10,602 nt of DNA from an uncultured Planctomycetaceae bacterium (GCA_937967755.1 CALBTA010000273.1:1-10602), one strand, 5' to 3'; shown: positions 1 to 6,235, counted from the first letter of the stretch. Numbers and translations: made by a program. Notes: generated by a model from the sequence alone, not told the origin.

Positions 1-2
1 CT

Positions 3-1307
3 TCGCCCCAATCGGCCCCGGCCACGATGCCCGTTTCCGCCCCCGGCCGTTTGCCGATGGGGCGAAGCGAAACGGTCGAGGCCGCTCCCGCCGACGGAGC
101 CGTTGACCCAATGGCCCCTATGGCCATGCCCTCGACAGCAGCGCCAGTGTCAAACGGGGCTGGCGTTTCCGCGCAGCCGTCGGCGGAAGTCGACCCAATG
201 GCGCCGATGGCGATGCCCGTCGGCGCGGCGGTGGATCAATCCGTTCAACAGCCGGTGATGGGTGCGACCAATTCCCCCATTCCGCTAGGAACCACCGAAG
301 CCGCGGAGCCGACAACGTCGCCGGCAATTGCCAAGGATGAGAAACCCGAACCTTCGTCGTCGAAGCCGTTGTTGTTGGCGGGCATCGTGGCGACTGTGAC
401 GCTGGCGATCGGCGTCGCCGGGTTGCTGGTGTATTGGAGCCAACAACGTGGAGAAGAGCCTTCGGGCCCGGTTGTCTCAGCGGTTGACGCAAGCGACGCC
501 GGAGATGACGCAAGCGATGTGCCTCCGCCGGAAGAAGAACCGCAACCTTCGCCGCCCCATCCCGAACCGGAAGATCCCGAGCCGGTTGACCGCGAACCAA
601 TCGTTCCGGTCGATCCCGAACCCCAGCCGCCGATCACGATCGATCCGCCTGTGGTCGAGCCAGAGCCGCAGCCGGTCGATCCGCCCACGCCCGAGCCGCC
701 GGTGACGATCCCCACGCCGGATCCCGACCCGCCGACACCCCAGCCCGAACCGGAGCCTGATCCAGAACCAACTCCGCTGACGCCGGCGGAGAAAGATGCG
801 TTGAAGAAGGCCCTGGTTGGTGCGCGCACGGCGATGGGCGAGCGTGATCAAGCTTCGGTCGTTGAGCAGTTGGCAACGGCCAACCAACTCGCGCGGACGG
901 ATGAACACAAGGCGATGGTCGCACGGCTGGAAGAGTTGAACCATTACGTGAAAGAGTTTTGGCGTTCGGTCGATGAAGCGTACAGCAATCTTAAGCCTTC
1001 GACGACGATTCGAATCGGCAACGCTGAGGCGGCGATTGTCGACGTGAACGAGAATGTGCTGGTCCTCAAATACTTCGGCACCAACCGCACGATCGCGCGA
1101 GAGGATATGCCTTCGGGCCTGGCAATGGCAATTGCCAACAACTGGTTCACCGACGACCCGGCGAACAAGGTGGTGAAAGGGGCGCTGCAACTGGTCGATC
1201 CCAACGGCCGCCCCGAAGAGACACGCCGGCTCTGGCAAGAGGCGCAAGCCGCCGGCGTTGATGTGGAAGACCTGATGCCGGTCATGGATGATACATACGA
1301 CTTCTAA
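3..1307 (+). CDS. Membrane-anchored protein of unknown function with Pro/Glu-rich stalk (5' partial)
   Basis: The frame is open to the left edge, so the true start probably lies outside the window; an internal ATG sits at 27. Numbering from that Met, residues 1-112 are low-complexity and carry two copies of VDPMAPMAMP (26-35 and 55-64). A single hydrophobic helix follows (about 114-136, ending VYWSQQR). Then comes a long Pro/Glu/Asp linker (about 165-252, many PEP and DPEP units) and a C-terminal domain (about 253-426). That domain starts with a charged helical stretch (EKDALKKALVGAR) and ends in a mixed alpha/beta part with TIRIGNAEAAIVDV. The layout suggests a domain held away from the membrane by a stiff stalk; topology cannot be fixed from the sequence. 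I do not recognise the C-terminal domain. The oxidoreductase gene follows after 12 nt, so the two are probably co-transcribed. The many long antisense frames here come from the repetitive GC-rich linker. Confidence 0.85.
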   Translation, partial: SPQSAPATMPVSAPGRLPMGRSETVEAAPADGAVDPMAPMAMPSTAAPVSNGAGVSAQPSAEVDPMAPMAMPVGAAVDQSVQQPVMGATNSPIPLGTTEAAEPTTSPAIAKDEKPEPSSSKPLLLAGIVATVTLAIGVAGLLVYWSQQRGEEPSGPVVSAVDASDAGDDASDVPPPEEEPQPSPPHPEPEDPEPVDREPIVPVDPEPQPPITIDPPVVEPEPQPVDPPTPEPPVTIPTPDPDPPTPQPEPEPDPEPTPLTPAEKDALKKALVGARTAMGERDQASVVEQLATANQLARTDEHKAMVARLEELNHYVKEFWRSVDEAYSNLKPSTTIRIGNAEAAIVDVNENVLVLKYFGTNRTIAREDMPSGLAMAIANNWFTDDPANKVVKGALQLVDPNGRPEETRRLWQEAQAAGVDVEDLMPVMDDTYDF

Positions 1308-1319
1308 TTTCCGTAGCGC

Positions 1320-2351
1320 ATGAAACTTCGCATCGGACTAGTGGGGCTGGGAACGGAGTGGGAAGCCCGCCACGGCCCGGCGCTGCGGGCGCTTTACGAC
1401 CGCTACGAAGTGCGGGCTGTGTGTGATGAAGTTTCGTTGCGGGGCGAACAGATCGCGCGGCAATTCAACGCGGCGCAGGTCGACGGGTTTCAAGCGCTCA
1501 CGCGGCGCAGCGATGTCGATGCGGTGGTTGTGCTCAGCGGGCGATGGTTCGGGCCGCTGCCGATTTTGGCCGCGTGCCACCACGGCAAGGCGGTTTACTG
1601 TGGCCCGGAGTGGGATTTCGCCGACGATCAACTGGCCAAGTTGCAGCAACGCGTCGACCAGGCCGGCATCGCGTTCATGGCCGACTTCCCCCGCCGTGTG
1701 GCACCAGCGACGGTACGTTTGAAAGAACTCATCGCCACGCGGTTGGGCCTACCGCGGCTGCTGTTCTGCCATCACCGCCACGCGATCAAGTCGCCGGCGA
1801 TTGAAGACAAACGGACCAACCCGCATTGCCCAGAAGCGGCGACGCGGCGCGATTTGCTGCAAATGGTTGACTGGTGCCAATACGTGGTGGGTGCCCACGC
1901 CACCAGCGTCAACGGATTCTGGCACGATTCACATTCGGGAAAACATGCTGACTATCAGGCGCTCAGCCTCGACTTTTCCCAGCCCGGGCGGCTAGGCAGC
2001 GGGCCACTGGCACAGATCAGTTGCGGCACTTATCTTCCAATAAACTGGCCCGAAGCGATCTCGTTCCGCCCCGCAGCGGCCTTGCAAGTCTGTTGCGAAC
2101 GGGGCGTGGCGTTTGTCGATCTTCCGTCTACGCTCATCTGGTTCGATGAGGCCGGCCGGCATTTGGAAACGCTTGATCAAGATCGGCCCGCAGGCGAACT
2201 GATGTTCTGGCAGTTCCACCGCCAAGTCACCAGCTTCGTACGGGATACGACCAACCTGCGCGATGTTTTCTCGGCGTTGAAAGTGCTCGCCCTTGCGCGG
2301 AAAAGCTTCAGCGAAGCCCGCCGCGTCTTCGCCGATGAAGATGTAACGTAG
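1320..2351 (+). CDS. Gfo/Idh/MocA-family oxidoreductase homologue, probably catalytically divergent
   Basis: 343 aa, the usual length for the family. Residues 1-120 form a Rossmann NAD(P)-binding domain: beta strand and glycine loop RIGLVGLG at 4-11, an acidic residue after strand 2 (VCDE, 34-37), and the strand-4 region DVDAVVVLSGRW at 65-76. The C-terminal part (about 125-335) matches the alpha/beta half of the family and ends in the typical helix FSALKVLALARKSFSEARRV. The family normally oxidises or reduces sugars, cyclitols and similar compounds. Two signatures are altered. The EKP motif, whose lysine is catalytic, reads GPE at 95-97 (in AVYCGPEWDF). The catalytic histidine of the HxxD motif is Gln181 (QMVD, 181-184). 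The protein may therefore bind nucleotide or sugar without normal dehydrogenase chemistry, or use other residues. No clear Shine-Dalgarno sequence precedes the ATG. Fold assignment is firm; substrate is unknown. Confidence 0.85.
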   Translation: MKLRIGLVGLGTEWEARHGPALRALYDRYEVRAVCDEVSLRGEQIARQFNAAQVDGFQALTRRSDVDAVVVLSGRWFGPLPILAACHHGKAVYCGPEWDFADDQLAKLQQRVDQAGIAFMADFPRRVAPATVRLKELIATRLGLPRLLFCHHRHAIKSPAIEDKRTNPHCPEAATRRDLLQMVDWCQYVVGAHATSVNGFWHDSHSGKHADYQALSLDFSQPGRLGSGPLAQISCGTYLPINWPEAISFRPAAALQVCCERGVAFVDLPSTLIWFDEAGRHLETLDQDRPAGELMFWQFHRQVTSFVRDTTNLRDVFSALKVLALARKSFSEARRVFADEDVT

Positions 2352-2362
2352 GACAGGTCGTC

Positions 2363-2402
2363 TAGCTCCCTCTCCCTCTGGGAGAGGGCCGGGGTGAGGG
2401 CT
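2363..2402. repeat. Dispersed GC-rich intergenic repeat with perfect 9-bp hairpin
   Basis: Just after the oxidoreductase stop codon there is a perfect inverted repeat, CCCTCTCCC (2368-2376) and GGGAGAGGG (2380-2388), with a 3-nt loop, followed by CCGGGGTGAGGGC. Sequences of this form are widespread boilerplate repeats between genes in many bacterial genomes. A diverged relative lies at 6514-6601 (both begin TAGCTCCC). There is no T-tract after the stem on either strand, so a classical intrinsic terminator is not supported, though the hairpin could still protect the 3' end of the mRNA. Confidence 0.7.
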
Positions 2403-2427
2403 GTTAGAAAAGTCGACAAGTCGCTTC

Positions 2428-2453
2428 GTGGACGGGTTACAAACCCGTCCTAC
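2428..2453 (-). repeat. REP-like GTAG hairpin overlapping the stop codon of the 56-aa gene
   Basis: On the minus strand GTAG (2453-2450) leads directly into a perfect 9-bp stem: GGACGGGTT and AACCCGTCC at 2450-2442 and 2438-2430, with a 3-nt loop. GTAG beside a hairpin is the signature of REP elements recognised by RAYT (TnpA-REP) enzymes. The TAG of GTAG is also the stop codon of the upstream minus-strand gene. A 10-bp inverted repeat (AAGTCGACAA at 2410-2419, TTGTCGACTT at 2466-2475) encloses the element. Confidence 0.75.
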
Positions 2454-2620
2454 TCCCCGAGCAGTTTGTCGACTTCCTGTTGGGCGGCTTCAATATCCGC
2501 TTCGAGCTTCGCGATCTCGCCAGGTTCGTCGTCTTGCTGTCGCGCGCCGGCGAGGCGGTTCTTCATCGCTTGAATATTCTTCCGCAGCTTTTCGACTTTC
2601 TTCTTCGTTTTTTTATCCAT
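2450..2620 (-). CDS. Small charged coiled-coil protein (56 aa)
   Basis: Reading from the ATG at 2620 to the TAG at 2450 gives 56 aa, beginning MDKKTKKKVEKLRKN and ending QQEVDKLLGE. The first 15 residues are very basic. The rest is a Lys/Glu/Gln/Ala-rich helix with a break at DDEPGE (31-36), as in two short helices forming a hairpin or coiled coil. There is no signal peptide, membrane segment or Cys/His cluster. Third codon positions are mostly G or C, like the neighbouring genes, which supports real coding. It is the last gene of the minus-strand cluster, 121 bp downstream of the 234-aa gene, and that gap holds a REP pair. No clear Shine-Dalgarno sequence is visible. Small lysine-rich coiled-coil proteins of this type are often left unannotated. 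I cannot assign a function; binding of nucleic acid or a protein partner is only a guess from the charge pattern. Confidence 0.65.
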   Translation of the reverse strand: MDKKTKKKVEKLRKNIQAMKNRLAGARQQDDEPGEIAKLEADIEAAQQEVDKLLGE

Positions 2621-2647
2621 GCTTGTGCGGGCTTCATTGAGATCAGT

Positions 2648-2720
2648 GTAGCAGAAGTCGTGAGACTTCTGGGATTCGCGCCCTGAGTAGATTCACCCGA
2701 ACTCTCACGAGTTCGCCTAC
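2648..2720. repeat. Inverted pair of REP-like elements with GTGA loops
   Basis: Two related hairpins face each other. On the plus strand GTAG (2648-2651) is followed by stem CAGAAGTC / GACTTCTG (2652-2659, 2664-2671) with loop GTGA. On the minus strand GTAG (2720-2717) is followed by stem CGAACTC / GAGTTCG (2715-2709, 2704-2698), again with loop GTGA. The stem bases differ between the two copies but remain fully paired, while the GTAG and the loop are unchanged. This is the arrangement of a BIME-type REP pair. It lies between two minus-strand genes, downstream of the 234-aa gene. Confidence 0.8.
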
Positions 2721-2741
2721 AGTCTTTCCGTGGTGCGCGTA

Positions 2742-3446
2742 TCAACTTGCGCGTTCGATTCGCGCTCGCAACGTTTGCATCACGCTGACCGATTCCATCC
2801 CTTGCAGGCCGAAGCAATCGTGCAGCAAGGCCAGCGAACTGTTGTAGTCACCTGCCTGCAAGTCGCGGCGAAGCTGAGCCGCCTTGCCGATCACTTCCGG
2901 GTTGTTGCGCACGCCGTCGTAGAAGACCTGGGCGCACTTGTGCGCCCGCACGTCGTCGAGTTCAAACAGCTCGGCCAAAATCGTTCCCGCGCCGTCGAGA
3001 TCGCCGACGAAAATTCGCGTGGCGAATCGTTGGAAGGCGGCGGTTGGTGTGGGGCCGGCTAGTTGCAAGATTTCGGTCGGCCCAGGCAGGGCCAGGCTGG
3101 CTGAGATGTGCGGCGCGGGCGTTTTGGTCTGTGGACCGTGATGCTCTTGAAAACTATCGTCGCCCCCCACGGCATCTGCTTCCAGCAAGAACAAATCGTC
3201 TTGTGCTTCGGCGTCTGCATCTTCGGTCTCTTCTTCTTCGGCCGGCAGGTTGGAAAGCAACTGATTCAAATGGGTCAACCGCACGCCCATCTGGTCGAAC
3301 ATGTTGTCAATTTCGCTGGTGTAGGCCAGGCCCAGCGCGTCTTCCAGAATGTCGTCCTTGTTGGCCAACACGTGTTCGGTTAGACGTTCGGCCAGCAGGT
3401 CTCGGGCGCGTCGCAGCAGGTCGATGGCTTGTTGGCGGTCGTTCAT
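2742..3446 (-). CDS. Acidic two-part protein of unknown function (234 aa)
   Basis: 234 aa, no signal peptide and no membrane helix, so probably cytoplasmic. Residues 1-68 form a helical N-terminal part (MNDRQQAIDLLRRARDLL, later EIDNMFDQMGVRLTHLNQLL). An acidic low-complexity linker follows (about 69-100, rich in Glu and Asp). Residues 120-234 form a second helical part (AAFQRFATRIFVGDLDGAGTILAELFELDDVRAHKCAQVF, given here in sense only), whose repeated helix pattern with small residues resembles TPR-like folds; that resemblance is weak. It lies 100 bp downstream of the CopD-like gene and on the same strand, so co-transcription is possible. No Shine-Dalgarno sequence is visible before the ATG. 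I do not recognise the family; it may be restricted to planctomycetes. Confidence 0.8.
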   Translation of the reverse strand: MNDRQQAIDLLRRARDLLAERLTEHVLANKDDILEDALGLAYTSEIDNMFDQMGVRLTHLNQLLSNLPAEEEETEDADAEAQDDLFLLEADAVGGDDSFQEHHGPQTKTPAPHISASLALPGPTEILQLAGPTPTAAFQRFATRIFVGDLDGAGTILAELFELDDVRAHKCAQVFYDGVRNNPEVIGKAAQLRRDLQAGDYNSSLALLHDCFGLQGMESVSVMQTLRARIERAS

Positions 3447-3546
3447 GGCGTCCGTACTCGTGCGAATGCGTTGAAAGGTTGATTAGGCTACCCCTTCAAC
3501 ATAATCACTGCCGACCACGCCGCCCAGCATTTTGTCGCCGGGGAAG

Positions 3547-4077
3547 CTAAAAAACCCGGGCGGGTAAATATGCATCTGCCGGCCAGTGAAACTCTGCGGC
3601 CGCAGTTCCGGGCGAATCGGCAGACTTGGGCGTGCGCGGGATGAAGCGCAAGTACCCTGCCAGCAACACGATAGCAACGCACAGCACCACGGCGACGTTC
3701 AGCCACAGCCGACTCTTCTGGCGGAATTTCTCGGCATTGGCGCTCCGCCCGTTGATCAGGCTGACGATGTAAAACACTGGCAATGCCAGCAAAAACTTGA
3801 TGCCCACTAGCATCCCGTAGTTCGAACCCTCGGGCAAATCATTATGCATCGGAACCAACATCATGTTGGTCAGGCCGGTCGCCAATAGCAGCAGGATGGA
3901 AATCATGACAAATTTCATCCAGCCTCGCCGCAGCGCAGCCCCGACCGATTCGCGTTGGTCTTCGGGCAGCGACTCCAACATCGGCACAACGGCAAAGCGA
4001 ACGTAAAAGATGCCGCCGACCATCGTGATCGCCGAAAGAACATGCAGCCAACGCAGGCCGAGGTTGAGAAAATCCAT
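3547..4077 (-). CDS. CopD-like four-helix integral membrane protein
   Basis: 176 aa with four predicted transmembrane helices at about 7-28, 54-76, 87-108 and 124-145, and a short hydrophilic tail. The N-terminal pattern RWLHVLSAITMVGGIFYVRF with a histidine at position 12 in the first helix, followed by a proline at 32, resembles the CopD / copper-resistance D domain and related DUF families of small membrane proteins in which helix histidines may bind metal or haem. Copper transport is a family-level suggestion only; no copA, copC or metal-sensor gene lies nearby. The start is well bounded, because an in-frame TAA lies one codon upstream of the ATG at 4077. The gene is first in the minus-strand cluster and divergent from def, with about 420 bp between them. 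The C-terminal tail ends ADAYLPARVF at a TAG, just before a short open frame in another register (see findings). Confidence 0.8.
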   Translation of the reverse strand: MDFLNLGLRWLHVLSAITMVGGIFYVRFAVVPMLESLPEDQRESVGAALRRGWMKFVMISILLLLATGLTNMMLVPMHNDLPEGSNYGMLVGIKFLLALPVFYIVSLINGRSANAEKFRQKSRLWLNVAVVLCVAIVLLAGYLRFIPRTPKSADSPGTAAAEFHWPADAYLPARVF

Positions 4078-4239
4078 GAGTTATTCCGTGGTGCGAACAA
4101 GTTCAATCTGACGTTGCGATGGTAGAAGTGAGACCGGCGTTTGTCTATCCCCAGGCCGTCGTCTGTCGAACCGCGACCCGCCGTTCTATAATCCGGAAAC
4201 AACATTGGACCTGCAACGCCGTTGAGCAATCCTTCTGAT
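4078..4239. other. Divergent intergenic region between the CopD-like gene and def
   Basis: This non-coding stretch should carry the promoters of both the minus-strand cluster and def-fmt. Apart from one TATAAT hexamer, I see no recognisable operator, riboswitch or RNA gene. Together with the adjacent repeat block it makes up the 424-bp gap. Confidence 0.5.
4187..4192 (+). promoter_or_regulatory. Candidate -10 box for def-fmt
   Basis: A perfect TATAAT lies in the divergent gap, upstream of the repeat block and about 310 bp before def. No good TTGACA-like -35 box is present at 16-18 bp spacing. If used, the leader RNA would contain the whole multi-hairpin repeat block. The assignment is tentative. 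Confidence 0.25.
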
Positions 4240-4446
4240 GTCGCCCCTGCCGGGGCTTTGGAACTGTACTCCGAAACGGTTCCCCGGGCTTCCGCCCGGG
4301 GCTAATTGATTTCGCCGCTCCGCGGCTTTCACGATGCTTTGCTTCGTGTACGAAGGCCCGGAGGGCCGGCATCGATTAGCCTGGGGCGTGAGCCCCAGGA
4401 TCAGATCGGCGTTCCTTCGCAGCGCGTAGCCCCGGCAGGGGCGGCA
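4240..4446. repeat. Multi-hairpin composite repeat block with inverted ends
   Basis: The block has six hairpins in about 207 bp. The outer pair is the same sequence in opposite orientation: GCCCC-TGCC-GGGGC at 4243-4256 and GCCCC-GGCA-GGGGC at 4429-4442, the latter preceded by GTAG. Inside are CCCCGGGC-TTCC-GCCCGGGG (4282-4301, TTAG on the minus strand), GCCGC-TCC-GCGGC (4314-4326), GGCCC-GGA-GGGCC (4355-4367) and CCTGGGGC-GTGA-GCCCCAGG (4380-4399, preceded by TTAG). The last has the same GTGA loop as the pair at 2648-2720. There is no convincing open frame. It lies about 45 bp upstream of the def ribosome-binding site and within any long def leader RNA. Confidence 0.8.
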
Positions 4447-4489
4447 TCAAGAGCATTGCTTACAGCCGCAGGTCATTCCGCATCGAGTT

Positions 4490-4495
4490 GGAGAG
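4490..4495 (+). promoter_or_regulatory. Ribosome-binding site that fixes the TTG start of def
   Basis: GGAGAG ends 6 nt before the TTG at 4502. The good spacing, and the fact that translation from here begins MQIVTYPHPTLR as expected for a deformylase N-terminus, support the TTG over any downstream ATG. Confidence 0.7.
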
Positions 4496-4501
4496 ACTCC
4501 T

Positions 4502-5080
4502 TTGCAAATCGTCACTTACCCGCACCCTACGCTTCGCCATAAATCGAAGCCGATTCGCCGTGTCGATGCCGAGTTGAAGGCGATGATCGGCGAGATGTTT
4601 GCGCTGATGTACGAGGCGCAGGGCGTTGGGCTGGCGGCCAACCAGGTTGATTTGCCGCTGCGGGTGTTCGTCGTCAACGAGAAGGCGGACCCCAACGACG
4701 GGGAAGAACTGGTTTTCATCAACCCGGTGTTGAGCAAGCCGAAGGGGAACGAGCAGCGCGAAGAGGGCTGCCTCAGCTTGCCGGAGACTTACGGCGACGT
4801 GATGCGGCCTGAGAAGATTTACGTCGAAGCGTACAACGCCCAGGGCGATCTGTTTCAGGCGGAGCTGTCGGGCTTGCTGGGCCGCATCGTGCAGCACGAA
4901 ACCGACCACCTCGATGGCGTGCTGTTTACCGACCGCCTGAGCGAAACGGGGCTGATGAAAGTGCAGCCGGCCCTCGACGAGTTCACGATTGAATTCGAAA
5001 GCAAACGCAGCACCGGCGAGATCCCCAGCGACGAAGCGATCGCCGCGCGGTTGGCGGAAATTGAGGAGAAGTATTGTTAG
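4502..5080 (+). CDS. def: Peptide deformylase
   Basis: 192 aa. The enzyme removes the formyl group from the N-terminal methionine of new proteins as they leave the ribosome, using a bound metal (Fe2+ or Zn2+). All three family motifs are intact: GVGLAANQ at 41-48 (motif 1, Gln48), EGCLS at 88-92 (motif 2, metal ligand Cys90) and QHETDHLDG at 131-139 (motif 3, metal ligands His132 and His136, catalytic Glu133). The C-terminus after about residue 150 is a charged helical extension, slightly longer than in E. coli Def. Translation starts at a TTG chosen from the well-spaced GGAGAG upstream; no in-frame ATG fits the conserved N-terminus. The stop codon TAG (5078-5080) touches the ATG of fmt, so the two genes are one translationally linked unit that handles both ends of the formyl cycle. 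Confidence 0.97.
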   Translation: MQIVTYPHPTLRHKSKPIRRVDAELKAMIGEMFALMYEAQGVGLAANQVDLPLRVFVVNEKADPNDGEELVFINPVLSKPKGNEQREEGCLSLPETYGDVMRPEKIYVEAYNAQGDLFQAELSGLLGRIVQHETDHLDGVLFTDRLSETGLMKVQPALDEFTIEFESKRSTGEIPSDEAIAARLAEIEEKYC

Positions 5081-6049
5081 ATGCGTATCCTCATGATGGG
5101 CACCGGCCCGTTTGCCGTGCCGACATTTCGCTGGTTGCTCGACTCGCCGCACGACGCGCCGGCACTGGTCACGCGGCCTGACCGCAACGTTGGCCGTCGC
5201 CGCAAAGCGCCGCCCAATCCCATGCGCGAGGTTGCCGAGCAGCACGGCCTGCCTGTCTTCGCGCCCGAAAGCATTAACAGCGGCGAAGCCCACAGTCTGC
5301 TGCGCGAGCAGGCCGCCGAACTGTTCGTCGTTTGTGACTACGGGCAGATTCTTTCGCGGGAAACGCTCGGCCTCGCGGATCGGGGCGGCATCAATCTGCA
5401 CGGTTCGCTGTTGCCGAAATACCGCGGGGCAGCACCGGTCCATTGGGCGATCTATCACGGCGAGACGGTCGCCGGCGTCAGCGTGATTCACATGACGCCG
5501 CGCCTCGATGGCGGCCCGATTATCGCGGTGCGGGAAACGCCGATCGAACAGGACGAAACGGCGGCCGAACTGGAACGCCGGCTCTCGGAAATTGGCGTCG
5601 ACGCGGTGACCGAATCGCTCGGCCTGCTCGCCGATGTTTCGCCGGAGGACGTGATCGGCCAGGTGCAAGACCCGCAGGCCGTCACCAAAGCCCCGCGGCT
5701 TTGCAAAGCGGACGGAGCGGTCGATTGGTCGCGAACCGCCGAGCAAATTCGCAATCAAGTCAGGGCCTTTCAGCCTTGGCCGGGGACGTATACGAATCTG
5801 ATTCGCGAGGGACATGAACCAGTGCGTTTAATTCTGGATCGAGTTTCCGCGACGCCGGGCGAAGCCGCCAGCGGCGGAGGTACGCCGGGTCGGATCGTAT
5901 TGATCGAAAAGGACCGGCTGCTGGTCGCCACGGGCGGCGGGCTGCTATCACTCGATGCCGTGCAACCTTCGGGGAAGCGCGTGTTGGAAATCGGCGAGTG
6001 GCTGCGGGGGCACAAGGTGACGACTGAAGATCGTTTTGCTTCAAAGTAG
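5081..6049 (+). CDS. fmt: Methionyl-tRNA formyltransferase
   Basis: 322 aa. The enzyme transfers a formyl group from 10-formyltetrahydrofolate to Met-tRNAfMet, making the initiator tRNA. The N-terminal Rossmann-like catalytic domain (1-205) begins MRILMMGTGPFAVPTF. It carries the catalytic triad as Asn105 and His107 (GGINLHGSLLPKYRG, 102-116) and Asp143 (MTPRLDGGPII, 138-148). Residues 29-50 (LVTRPDRNVGRRRKAPPNP) match the tRNA-contacting loop region of the family. The C-terminal OB-like domain (about 210-310) contains PWPGTY at 232-237 and ends in GEWLRGHKV. Length and motifs are normal, so the gene should be functional. Residues 258-270 (TPGEAASGGGTPG) look like a short in-frame insertion between two copies of TPG in a linker. 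The ATG directly abuts the def stop codon with no gap, implying translational coupling. Confidence 0.97.
   Translation: MRILMMGTGPFAVPTFRWLLDSPHDAPALVTRPDRNVGRRRKAPPNPMREVAEQHGLPVFAPESINSGEAHSLLREQAAELFVVCDYGQILSRETLGLADRGGINLHGSLLPKYRGAAPVHWAIYHGETVAGVSVIHMTPRLDGGPIIAVRETPIEQDETAAELERRLSEIGVDAVTESLGLLADVSPEDVIGQVQDPQAVTKAPRLCKADGAVDWSRTAEQIRNQVRAFQPWPGTYTNLIREGHEPVRLILDRVSATPGEAASGGGTPGRIVLIEKDRLLVATGGGLLSLDAVQPSGKRVLEIGEWLRGHKVTTEDRFASK
5852..5889. repeat. Short hairpin insert in fmt flanked by 8-bp direct repeats
   Basis: ACGCCGGG occurs at 5852-5859 and again at 5882-5889, exactly 30 bp (10 codons) apart. Between them lies a small GC hairpin, CCGCC-AGC-GGCGG (5865-5877). The reading frame is preserved and encodes a Gly/Ser/Ala-rich linker in the C-terminal domain of Fmt. 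Confidence 0.45.
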
Positions 6050-6144
6050 ATCGGCAGTCTCTGACGATCAGCAGCTGCGCTGTCGCTGCCACGCGTATTC
6101 CGTTTAGAAGCTGCGGAATTGCCGCTTCGCACGGGGTGAGGGTG

Positions 6145-6189
6145 GTAGGTTGATTCACGCTTCCGATCGCGAAGGGACTCGCGATCTAC
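6145..6189 (-). repeat. REP-like hairpin element in the fmt-to-65-aa-gene gap
   Basis: On the minus strand GTAG (6189-6186) runs into the perfect 8-bp stem GATCGCGA / TCGCGATC (6186-6179, 6172-6165) with a 6-nt loop. On the plus strand another GTAG begins the same stretch at 6145, so the element is bounded by GTAG and CTAC. The rest of the 266-bp gap (6050-6315) holds this element, the pair at 6236-6297, and no other gene that I can support. Confidence 0.65.
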
Positions 6190-6235
6190 TTTGGAAATCC
6201 CCCTCGCGGGCAACGTTCCCAACGTGGTAGCATAC

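Noticed and set aside
245..1247. Long minus-strand frames rich in Gly/Ser or Arg opposite the first gene
   Set aside because: They mirror the Pro/Glu repeat linker of the plus-strand gene and have no independent support.
2368..2388. Intrinsic terminator after the oxidoreductase gene
   Set aside because: The stem is perfect but no T-run follows on either strand, and the sequence matches a dispersed repeat.
2428..2686. Plus-strand frames of 68-70 codons
   Set aside because: They run through the REP hairpin and opposite the 56-aa minus-strand gene, and end in repeat sequence; composition is not protein-like.
4460..5815. 451-codon open frame on the minus strand opposite def and fmt
   Set aside because: It lies antisense to two confidently identified genes, is rich in Arg and His typical of a GC-rich shadow frame, and shows no recognisable domain.
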